Shown here in pieces: positions 1 to 5,128 of a stretch of DNA of 6,671 nt. Each line of letters begins with the position of its first letter. Within the stretch, counting starts at the first letter, position 1. The stretch comes from Actinomycetota bacterium (lineage in GTDB: Bacteria > Actinomycetota > Thermoleophilia > Gaiellales > Gaiellaceae), in the NCBI GenBank assembly GCA_005885085.1, contig VAXY01000116.1, positions 5,804-12,474 of the forward strand, written 5' to 3'. The notes below the pieces were generated by a model. It was not told where the DNA came from. It ran no database searches and saw nothing but the letters and a program-made list of their open reading frames with translations. A program made the translations under genes and the position numbers.

Positions 1-852
1 CTCATTTCCGAGACCGACGGCCGCCTGCATACGACCTTCAACCAAACGGTCGCGTCGACGGGACGCCTCTCGACGTCGAACCCGAATCTCCAGGCGATTC
101 CGATCCGCACGGAGCTCGGCAAGGAGATCCGTTCGGCGTTCGTCGCGGAGAGCGGCAGCCGGCTGCTCTCCGCCGACTACTCGCAGATCGAGCTGCGCAT
201 TCTCGCGCATGTGTCGGGCGAGCCGAAGCTGCGCGAAGCCTTCGCACGCGGCGACGACATCCATACGGCGACCGCCGTGGAGGTGCTCGGCAAGGAGCCG
301 TCGGAGCTGACCGCCGGCGACCGCTCGATCGCGAAGATGATCAACTTCGGCATCGTCTACGGGATCTCCGCGTTCGGCCTCTCGGAGAATCTCGAGATCC
401 CGCGCGAAGAGGCGCAGGCGTACATCGACGCATACCTGGCGCGCTTCCCGCTCGTGCAGGACTTCATCCAGCGGACGATCGAACAGGCGACCCGCGACGG
501 TTACGCGACGAGCCTGCTGGGCCGGCGGCGGCCGACGCCGGAGATCCGCGCCTCGAACCGCCAGACGCGCTCGCTCGGCGAGCGGCTCGCCGTGAACTTC
601 GTCATGCAGGGCTCCAACGCGGACATCATCAAGAGGGCGATGATCGCGATCCACCGCCGCCTCCGCGACGAGGGCCGAGGCGCGCGCCTCGTCCTGCAGG
701 TGCACGACGAGCTCCTGCTGGAAGTCCCGGAAGCCGAGATCGGCCCCCTCAAGGACCTGGTCCGCGAAGAAATGTGCCGGGCCTATCCCTTGGATCCACC
801 GCTGGCCGTAGACATCGGGACGGGCGACGACTGGAACGAAGCCAAGAATTAA
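1..852 (+). CDS. polA: DNA polymerase I, C-terminal polymerase domain (5' end outside window)
   Basis: Family A DNA polymerase, which fills gaps in excision repair and replaces Okazaki primers. The frame is open from base 1 to the TAA at 850-852 and gives the last 283 residues of a protein that is usually about 900 long, so the 5' nuclease and most of the 3' exonuclease region lie outside the window. All three polymerase motifs are intact. Motif A reads DYSQIELRILAH, with its catalytic Asp at 175-177. The O-helix (motif B) reads RSIAKMINFGIVYG, with Arg at 322, Lys at 334, Phe at 346 and Tyr at 358. Motif C reads QVHDELLLEVPE, with its catalytic Asp at 706-708. The O-helix carries Phe, as in E. 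coli, where mycobacterial PolA as I recall it has Tyr. The C-terminus is complete (GTGDDWNEAKN). Whether the missing N-terminal part has an active 3'-5' exonuclease cannot be told. Identity is near certain. Confidence 0.97.
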   Translation, partial: LISETDGRLHTTFNQTVASTGRLSTSNPNLQAIPIRTELGKEIRSAFVAESGSRLLSADYSQIELRILAHVSGEPKLREAFARGDDIHTATAVEVLGKEPSELTAGDRSIAKMINFGIVYGISAFGLSENLEIPREEAQAYIDAYLARFPLVQDFIQRTIEQATRDGYATSLLGRRRPTPEIRASNRQTRSLGERLAVNFVMQGSNADIIKRAMIAIHRRLRDEGRGARLVLQVHDELLLEVPEAEIGPLKDLVREEMCRAYPLDPPLAVDIGTGDDWNEAKN

Positions 853-883
853 GACAGTCGCCCACCAATCCCTCAAAGCCGGA

Positions 884-911
884 AGTTAGTGCAGGCGAAG
901 CCGCACTAACT
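884..911. terminator. Stem-loop 1 downstream of polA (possible terminator without U-tract)
   Basis: Inverted repeat AGTTAGTGC (884-892) / GCACTAACT (903-911). Inside it, GGC (894-896) pairs with GCC (900-902) around a GAA loop (897-899), with one bulged A at 893, so about 12 base pairs in all. It lies 31 bp after the polA stop. No T-run follows, so it is not a classical intrinsic terminator. Hairpins without U-tracts have been proposed as terminators in actinobacteria, and an mRNA 3'-end stabiliser is equally possible. The structure is certain from sequence; the function is inferred. Confidence 0.4.
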
Positions 912-961
912 GGAGGCGAACGGACGCGGTCGAGCCCAGCCGCCGACCGGGCCACAAAGGA

Positions 962-984
962 GTGCGCGGGCCGTGCCCGCGCAC
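962..984 (+). terminator. GC-rich stem-loop 2, likely polA transcription terminator
   Basis: Perfect 10-bp inverted repeat GTGCGCGGGC (962-971) / GCCCGCGCAC (975-984) with a 3-nt CGT loop. It is preceded by ACAAAGGA and followed by GTTTCCC, a very short T-run. Eight or more of the pairs are G-C, so this is the most stable simple hairpin in the gap. It lies 110 bp after polA and 104 bp before rpsA, which suits a polA terminator. The short T-run keeps the call moderate. Confidence 0.5.
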
Positions 985-1010
985 GTTTCCCGCGAAGCGG
1001 CGTCCCAGAA

Positions 1011-1064
1011 CCGCTCGAAAGCGGAGCTTTCGAGCGGAAGCGAGGCCGAAAGCGCAGCTTTCGG
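1011..1064. repeat. Pair of near-identical palindromes upstream of rpsA
   Basis: The first palindrome is a perfect 12-bp inverted repeat, CCGCTCGAAAGC (1011-1022) / GCTTTCGAGCGG (1026-1037), with a GGA loop. The second is a perfect 8-bp inverted repeat, CCGAAAGC (1046-1053) / GCTTTCGG (1057-1064), with a GCA loop, extendable by one or two pairs past a bulged G. Their cores, CGAAAGCGGAGCTTTCG (1016-1032) and CGAAAGCGCAGCTTTCG (1047-1063), differ at one of 17 positions and are 31 bp apart, about three helical turns. No further copy is seen in the window. They could be a double operator, tandem RNA hairpins, or copies of a dispersed palindromic repeat. The sequence alone does not decide. Confidence 0.65.
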
Positions 1065-1067
1065 GCT

Positions 1068-1075
1068 GCTAACCT
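1068..1075 (+). promoter_or_regulatory. Possible -10 box of rpsA (GCTAACCT)
   Basis: TAACCT (1070-1075) fits the actinobacterial TANNNT -10 pattern. It ends 13 nt before the rpsA ATG, which would put the transcript start about 5-7 nt before the ATG and give a nearly leaderless mRNA. That agrees with the absence of any Shine-Dalgarno sequence there. The same GCTAACCT occurs upstream of the M23-like gene on the minus strand. No good -35 hexamer is seen at 16-18 bp upstream, where the second palindrome lies instead. Confidence 0.35.
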
Positions 1076-1088
1076 GATCGGCCGCTAG

Positions 1089-2432
1089 ATGACTACCGGC
1101 ACCGAACAACCCACCGCAGGCGACGGCGTCTGGACCACCGGTCCGGACGGCGAGCTGATCCCGGACTACGAGTCCACCTTCCCGACGATCAACGAGGGCG
1201 AGGTCGTGCACGGCCAGGTCGTCCGGGTCGACAAGGACGAGGTGCTCGTCGACATCGGCTACAAGTCGGAAGGCGTGATCCCGGTCGCCGAGCTGTCGAT
1301 TCGGCGCTCGGTCAACCCGGCCGACGAGGTCTCCGTCGGCGACGAGATCGACGCCCTCGTGATGACCAAGGAGGACGCGGAGGGGCGCCTGATCCTCTCG
1401 AAGAAGCGCGCGCGCTTCGAGCTGGCCTGGAAGGCGATCGAGAACGCCGCCGAATCCGGGGAGCCGGTGAACGGTCGCGTGATCGAAGTTGTGAAGGGCG
1501 GCCTGATCCTCGATCTCGGTGTGCGTGGGTTCCTGCCGGCTTCGCTCGTCGACATCCGCCGCGTGCAGGACCTGGACGAGTTCATGGGCAAGGAGCTCCG
1601 CTGCAAGGTGATCGAGCTCAACCGGTCGCGCAACAACGTCGTCCTGTCGCGGCGCGCAGTGCTCGAGGACGAGCGCAAGGAGATGCGCCAGGCGATTCTC
1701 GACCGGCTCAATCCGGGCGATGTCGTCGAGGGGCAGATCTCGAACATCGTCGACTTCGGCGCGTTCGTCGACCTCGACGGCATGGACGGACTCATCCACA
1801 TCTCGGAGCTGTCGTGGTCGCACGTGAACCATCCATCCGAGGTGCTGGAGATCGGTCAGACGGTCAAGGTGAAGGTGCTCGACATCGACCGTGAGCGCCA
1901 GCGCATCTCGCTCGGGCTCAAGCAGACGCAGTCCGACCCGTGGCAGCAGGTGCTCGAGGAGCACAAGGAAGGCGACGTCGTCGAGGGCAAGGTGACCAAA
2001 GTGGTCACGTTCGGCGCGTTCGTCGAGATCCTCCCCGGTGTCGAGGGCCTCGTGCACATCTCGGAGCTCGCGCAGCATCACGTCGAGAATCCGCGTGAGG
2101 TCGTCGCGCAGGGCGACACGGTCCCGGTCCTGATCCTGGAGGTCGACGCAGAGCGCCGCCGCCTGTCGCTGTCGCTCAAGCGCGTCGATCCGGAACGGCG
2201 TGCGGAGAACGAGCCGCCGATCGAAGGAACGCCGCATCTCGATCTCTCCGAGGACGTCTTCGCGGACGCCGCGGCCGCGCCGCCGCTGCCGCCCGCGGAG
2301 GACGCGTTGCCTGAGCCGCCCGCCGAGGCGGAAGCCGCCGTCGAGCGCGAGGCCGCGAACGTCGGCGACGAAGTGGACCCGGCGGCGGCCGACGAAGCCG
2401 CCAACGCCGAGCCCGCTCCCGACGAGCACTAA
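1089..2432 (+). CDS. rpsA: 30S ribosomal protein S1
   Basis: Ribosomal protein S1 binds mRNA on the 30S subunit and assists initiation. The 447-residue product has four S1 (OB-fold) domains, at about residues 36-107, 124-190, 209-279 and 294-365. Domains 3 and 4 carry the strongest RNA-binding signature (DFGAFVDL...GLIHISEL and TFGAFVEI...GLVHISEL). Four domains match the actinobacterial form, not the six of E. coli. Residues 366-447 are a low-complexity tail rich in Ala, Pro, Glu and Asp, probably disordered. Start: ATG 1089 directly follows an in-frame TAG (1086-1088), so no longer form exists; no Shine-Dalgarno sequence precedes it. The strong match of the first domain (EGEVVHGQVVRVDKDEV, LILSKKRA) supports this frame. 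A 236-bp gap with hairpins separates it from polA, and coaE follows directly, apparently in the same operon. The frame is intact. Confidence 0.97.
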   Translation: MTTGTEQPTAGDGVWTTGPDGELIPDYESTFPTINEGEVVHGQVVRVDKDEVLVDIGYKSEGVIPVAELSIRRSVNPADEVSVGDEIDALVMTKEDAEGRLILSKKRARFELAWKAIENAAESGEPVNGRVIEVVKGGLILDLGVRGFLPASLVDIRRVQDLDEFMGKELRCKVIELNRSRNNVVLSRRAVLEDERKEMRQAILDRLNPGDVVEGQISNIVDFGAFVDLDGMDGLIHISELSWSHVNHPSEVLEIGQTVKVKVLDIDRERQRISLGLKQTQSDPWQQVLEEHKEGDVVEGKVTKVVTFGAFVEILPGVEGLVHISELAQHHVENPREVVAQGDTVPVLILEVDAERRRLSLSLKRVDPERRAENEPPIEGTPHLDLSEDVFADAAAAPPLPPAEDALPEPPAEAEAAVEREAANVGDEVDPAAADEAANAEPAPDEH

Positions 2433-2445
2433 GCCGCCGACCGCG

Positions 2446-3009
2446 ATCGCGATCACCGGCCCGATCGGCGCCGGGAAGAGCGCTGCCCTCGACGCGTTCG
2501 CACGTCATGGGGCCGCGACGATCTCGAGCGACGAGATCGTCCACCGCCTGCTGCGCAGCGACCCGAACGTGCGGCGCGAGCTCGTCGAGCGCTTCGGCTC
2601 GGAGGTGATCGGCGAGGGCGGTGCAGACCGGGCCAAGATCGCGGAGATCGTGTTCGGCGACCAGAGTCAGCTGGACTGGCTGGAGGGGCTGCTTCACCCG
2701 CGCGTCGTGCAGGAGAACCTCGTGTGGCGCGACGAGGTCGCGGCCCGGCCGGAGCCACCGGCGCTGACCGCCACCGAGGTGCCGCTGCTCTACGAAACCG
2801 GTGCGGACGAGCGCTTCGACAAAGTGGTCGTGATCACGGCTCCCAGAGAGCTGCGAAAGGAGCGCCGGCCGCTGACGGATACCCGGGAGGACCGGCTGCT
2901 TCCGGAGGATCGGAAGGTCGCACTCGCGGACTTCGCGTACGTGAACGACGGCACACTGGAGGAGCTCGATGCCTTCGTGGCCGGCGTGATCGCCAAGCTG
3001 ACCGAGTGA
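2446..3009 (+). CDS. coaE: Dephospho-CoA kinase, start codon not identifiable
   Basis: Phosphorylates the 3'-OH of the ribose in dephospho-CoA with ATP, the last step of coenzyme A synthesis, in the cytoplasm. Visible marks are the P-loop GPIGAGKS (2458-2481), ISSDEIVHRLL at the usual DxD position (first Asp replaced by Ser, second kept), LLHPRV, and EVPLLYETG (the family's VPLLxE motif). The lid region is short (KERRPLTDTREDRLLPED), then ADFAYVNDGTLEEL; about 188 residues in all, against about 200 for the family. Oddity: the frame has no ATG, GTG or TTG between the ATG at 2200, deep inside rpsA, and the P-loop. The upstream part encodes Arg/Pro-rich nonsense. I place the start at ATC 2446 only because it would give an N-terminus of normal length; a lost start codon or sequence error is at least as likely. 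The gene follows rpsA and overlaps the transglycosylase start. Confidence 0.88.
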   Translation: MAITGPIGAGKSAALDAFARHGAATISSDEIVHRLLRSDPNVRRELVERFGSEVIGEGGADRAKIAEIVFGDQSQLDWLEGLLHPRVVQENLVWRDEVAARPEPPALTATEVPLLYETGADERFDKVVVITAPRELRKERRPLTDTREDRLLPEDRKVALADFAYVNDGTLEELDAFVAGVIAKLTE

Positions 3010-3551
3010 GGCGCTTCGTCACCCTCGCGGTGCTCGCCGGCGGGCTGCTGGCGACATTCGCGGTCGTTCAGCAGACGAAGCCGGGCTGGTGGGAACGACT
3101 CTGGTACCCGCTGCGCTACGAGCAGATCGTGCGCGGCCATGCACGGAACTACAACCTCGACCCGGCGCTGCTGGCAGCCGTGATCTACCAGGAGTCGAAG
3201 TTCAAGGCGGATGCCCGTTCGGCGTCCGGCGCAATCGGGTTGATGCAGCTCCTCCCCGACACGGCGAAGGGCATCGCGCTACACACCGGCGGCACCGCTT
3301 TCCGCGTCGACGACCTCTACAACCCCGAGATCAACGTGCGCTACGGCGCCTGGTACCTACGCCACCTGCTGGACAAGTACGGCGACGAGCGCACGGCGCT
3401 GGCGGCCTACAACGCCGGCCAGGACAACGTCGACCGCTGGCGGCGGGCCGGTCGCGGCATCGTCTTCCCGGAGACGCGTGCATACGTCGAACGGGTGGAG
3501 GAGCTGAAGAAGATCTACCGCGACGCCTACGGCGCCGATTTGGGCGCCTGA
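3006..3551 (+). CDS. Membrane-anchored lytic transglycosylase (SLT/GH23 family)
   Basis: Cleaves the MurNAc-GlcNAc bond of peptidoglycan, forming 1,6-anhydro-MurNAc; it acts outside the membrane. The start is GTG 3006, overlapping the coaE stop in GTGA, so translation is probably coupled; the open frame runs further upstream but there it only shadows coaE. The 181 residues comprise an N-terminal hydrophobic segment (about 4-21, FVTLAVLAGGLLATFAVV) with no clear signal peptidase site, so likely a membrane anchor. An SLT domain follows from about residue 40 to the end. Its motifs are YQESKF with catalytic Glu63, SASGAIGLMQLLPDTA (72-87), NPEINVRYGAWYLRHLL (106-122) and ALAAYNAGQDNVDRW (131-145). 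It is a small form, without the superhelical part of Slt70. Its 3' end overlaps the convergent M23-like gene by 25 bp. Identity is secure; the exact substrate role (growth, division or repair) is not visible. Confidence 0.93.
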   Translation: MRRFVTLAVLAGGLLATFAVVQQTKPGWWERLWYPLRYEQIVRGHARNYNLDPALLAAVIYQESKFKADARSASGAIGLMQLLPDTAKGIALHTGGTAFRVDDLYNPEINVRYGAWYLRHLLDKYGDERTALAAYNAGQDNVDRWRRAGRGIVFPETRAYVERVEELKKIYRDAYGADLGA

Positions 3552-4528
3552 CGACAGCCGGTCTCGGTGCCGGCGCGGTTCGCGATCGTGAACTGCTGCA
3601 CGCCCTCCGAGTTGTTGCCACGCATGTCGGCAACGTGCACGCGCACCTCGTAGATCCCGTTCGGAAACGAGCGCGTATCCATCGTCTCCGCGAGGTTGTA
3701 GAGGAAGCGACCCGGCATGAAGTACTGCTGCGTGTTGAACCGCGGCACGTTCTGGTAGCTCCCGCGTGCGTAGACGTCCCAGAATGCGCGGCCGGCCGGC
3801 AGCGTCGTGCGGAAGTCCGCCGCGGGCACGTCGGTGACGTAACGCGGTCCGCCGAGCTTCGCGAGCGACCACGTCACGAGCGCGGGGGCGACCGGATAGC
3901 CGGCGAACGTTCCCGGCACAGGCAGCGGCGGCGTGTCCTGAGCCGCCGCGACGAGCGAGACCGTCCCGCATACCTCCGCGGGGTCGAGCGGGAGCAGCGA
4001 CGAACCCGGACGGGCCATGATCGCGTCGACCTCGGGGATGGTGCGATCGCGGTAGGGCACGATCCCGCCGGTGGCGAGTGGGTTCCAGACGCGCCGTCCA
4101 CGGATCTCCGTCAGGTGAACGTGGTTCACCCCGCGAATGACGCGACCGAGCACCGTCCGTCCGGCGACGACGTGCTGGCCGTCGTGCACGGCGGGGATGA
4201 TGTGGAAGTACTGGAACTTGTGTCCCAGGGAGCGCACGGCCACCGCCGCTGCGTCGATCAGGCGGGCGGTGCCGGAGATGACGGGGTAGACGGGCGTGCC
4301 CTCCACCGCCGCGATGTCGATGCCGTTGTGGAACTGGAACAGGCCGGGCCCCTGGAGGCCGTCCGTCAGCATCGTGTTCCAGAAGCGCGTACGCGGATCG
4401 CCGAAGTTCGCGCGGATCGGATGCTGCTGGTGGAACGGCTTGATCGGCCATGGGTAGGCCGACGCGCCCGCACTCACAACCAGCGCGAGCACGAGCACCG
4501 CGAGTATGGGGAGGAGGCGACCGCGCAC
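3527..4528 (-). CDS. Secreted M23-like (LytM) metallopeptidase-fold protein
   Basis: Probably a zinc-dependent peptidoglycan endopeptidase or a LytM-like cell-wall factor, exported. The 333 residues start with a typical signal peptide (1-24; Arg2/Arg4, hydrophobic 6-20, ASA before the cut). The M23 domain covers about 35-150: NFGDPRT, HNGIDIA (His67 and Asp71, zinc ligands), GTPVYPVISGTA, FQYFHI (His109), GQHVVAGRTVLGRV, and NHVHLTEI (His136, His138; the HxH motif). All expected ligand positions are present, so it may be active, though the sequence between the motifs is divergent. The part from about 160 to the end is not assignable; residues 288-317 (FPNGIYEVRVHVADMRGN...QQFTIANR) look like a beta-sandwich edge of Ig type. 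Cys187 and Cys325 could form a disulfide. The start is GTG 4528 with an in-frame TAA three codons upstream and no Shine-Dalgarno sequence. It converges on the transglycosylase gene. Confidence 0.85.
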   Translation of the reverse strand: MRGRLLPILAVLVLALVVSAGASAYPWPIKPFHQQHPIRANFGDPRTRFWNTMLTDGLQGPGLFQFHNGIDIAAVEGTPVYPVISGTARLIDAAAVAVRSLGHKFQYFHIIPAVHDGQHVVAGRTVLGRVIRGVNHVHLTEIRGRRVWNPLATGGIVPYRDRTIPEVDAIMARPGSSLLPLDPAEVCGTVSLVAAAQDTPPLPVPGTFAGYPVAPALVTWSLAKLGGPRYVTDVPAADFRTTLPAGRAFWDVYARGSYQNVPRFNTQQYFMPGRFLYNLAETMDTRSFPNGIYEVRVHVADMRGNNSEGVQQFTIANRAGTETGCRQAPKSAP

Positions 4529-4555
4529 GGCTCGTTAGACGGGAGGGGAGGCCCA

Positions 4556-4563
4556 AGGTTAGC
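4556..4563 (-). promoter_or_regulatory. Possible -10 box of the M23-like gene (GCTAACCT)
   Basis: On the minus strand GCTAACCT, containing TAACCT of the TANNNT pattern, ends 27 nt before the GTG start at 4528. It is identical to the 8-mer before rpsA. It sits in the 91-bp gap between this gene and DUF1360, so the M23-like gene probably has its own promoter. No convincing -35 hexamer is seen. Confidence 0.33.
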
Positions 4564-4619
4564 CTCCGGTTCGGCGGCCCATATACGTCCGACGAGACGC
4601 CGAGCTGTAGGCGCTTGCG

Positions 4620-5108
4620 CTAGGCGCGCTCTTCGAGCTCGTTCGCCTTCTCCGTCAGGGCCGCGAAGCCGGCCTGCAAGAAGTCGTTCATGCCCGCTGC
4701 CGCCAGCGACCAGGTGAGCAACCGCCCGAACCGGGGAGCCAGAATCTGCGCCGACGCGAGAAAGGCGGCCGCCCACGTCCCACCGCAGCGGCTGCAGGTG
4801 ACGAGCTCGCCGATTGCCTGGCGCACGTCGCCCGACGCCACCGGATCCTCGTCGCCCTCGTGCGCCTCGCCCTTCACGAACGGCTCGCGCAGGAAGCTGG
4901 TCACCTCGTCCCGTGCGAGGGTGCGCGCTGCTTTGAACGATGCCGCCGAGAGCACCACGAAGTCGAGCGCCGACTGGCAGGCGGGATTGCGGTCGAAGAC
5001 ACGCGCGGCCAGCCCGGCGACGCCGAGGCCGCCGACGAAGACGCCCATGATCGCGGCGTACGCCTCGTACGGCGGCGCGCTGCTGGATCGCTCGGCGACG
5101 ACTGTCAT
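4620..5108 (-). CDS. DUF1360 family membrane protein
   Basis: Function unknown. The 162-residue product shows the DUF1360 (PF07098) pattern as I know it: ARDEVTSFLREPFVKGE (65-81), an acidic stretch (EGDEDP), then GELVTCSRCGGTWAA (100-114) with Cys105 and Cys108, and a final membrane pair. Hydrophobic segments lie at about 17-36, 47-62, 111-126 and 128-146, so it is a small membrane protein; the CxxC pair borders a helix and could bind metal or be redox active (inference). Some Bacillus members are linked to sporulation, which says little here. The start is ATG 5108 with no Shine-Dalgarno sequence. It is divergent from uvrB with 20 bp between the ATGs, and 91 bp separate its stop from the M23-like start. 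The family call is from motif memory, fairly confident. Confidence 0.82.
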   Translation of the reverse strand: MTVVAERSSSAPPYEAYAAIMGVFVGGLGVAGLAARVFDRNPACQSALDFVVLSAASFKAARTLARDEVTSFLREPFVKGEAHEGDEDPVASGDVRQAIGELVTCSRCGGTWAAAFLASAQILAPRFGRLLTWSLAAAGMNDFLQAGFAALTEKANELEERA

Positions 5109-5112
5109 CGAG

Positions 5113-5120
5113 GCTACGCT
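5113..5120 (+). promoter_or_regulatory. Possible -10 box of uvrB (GCTACGCT), leaderless start
   Basis: TACGCT (5115-5120) fits TANNNT and ends 8 nt before ATG 5129. That is the spacing expected if transcription begins at or next to the A of the start codon, giving a leaderless mRNA. It resembles the GCTAACCT boxes of rpsA and the M23-like gene. Its last T is also the first base of an alternative TTG start at 5120. No clear -35 is seen; that region lies inside the DUF1360 coding sequence. Confidence 0.38.
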
Positions 5121-5128
5121 TGGTCGAA

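Noticed and set aside
774..1088. Possible small gene between polA and rpsA
   Set aside because: The frame overlaps the polA end out of frame and runs through all four hairpins; no domain-like or conserved-looking sequence.
1992..2008. Inverted repeat GTGACCA / TGGTCAC inside rpsA
   Set aside because: It arises from the codons of KVTKVVT in the fourth S1 domain; likely coincidence of coding sequence.
2200..2442. N-terminal extension of CoaE from the ATG at 2200
   Set aside because: The extension would be Arg/Ser/Pro-rich nonsense lying wholly on the rpsA tail in another frame; no CoaE family member known to me has such an extension.
906..2456. Long (516-codon) open frame on the minus strand across rpsA
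   Set aside because: It is the antisense shadow of rpsA, as expected in GC-rich DNA. Its translation is Arg/Leu/Asp-rich without recognisable domains, while the plus strand encodes a perfect S1 protein.
4114..4130. Inverted repeat GGTGAAC / GTTCACC inside the M23-like gene
   Set aside because: It lies in the codons of the conserved VNHVHLT zinc motif; palindromy follows from the protein sequence.
3357..4556. Minus-strand open frame of 399 codons overlapping the M23-like gene
   Set aside because: A different frame of the same strand; Arg/Pro/Gly-rich and without the signal peptide and zinc motifs seen in the chosen frame.
4608..4627. Direct repeat TAGGCGC at the DUF1360 stop codon
   Set aside because: Only 7 bp, in GC-rich sequence, without a stem, T-run or other copies.
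3089..4717. Long plus-strand open frame (542 codons) over the transglycosylase and M23-like genes
   Set aside because: Arg/His/Pro-rich translation, shadow of two well-supported genes in other frames.
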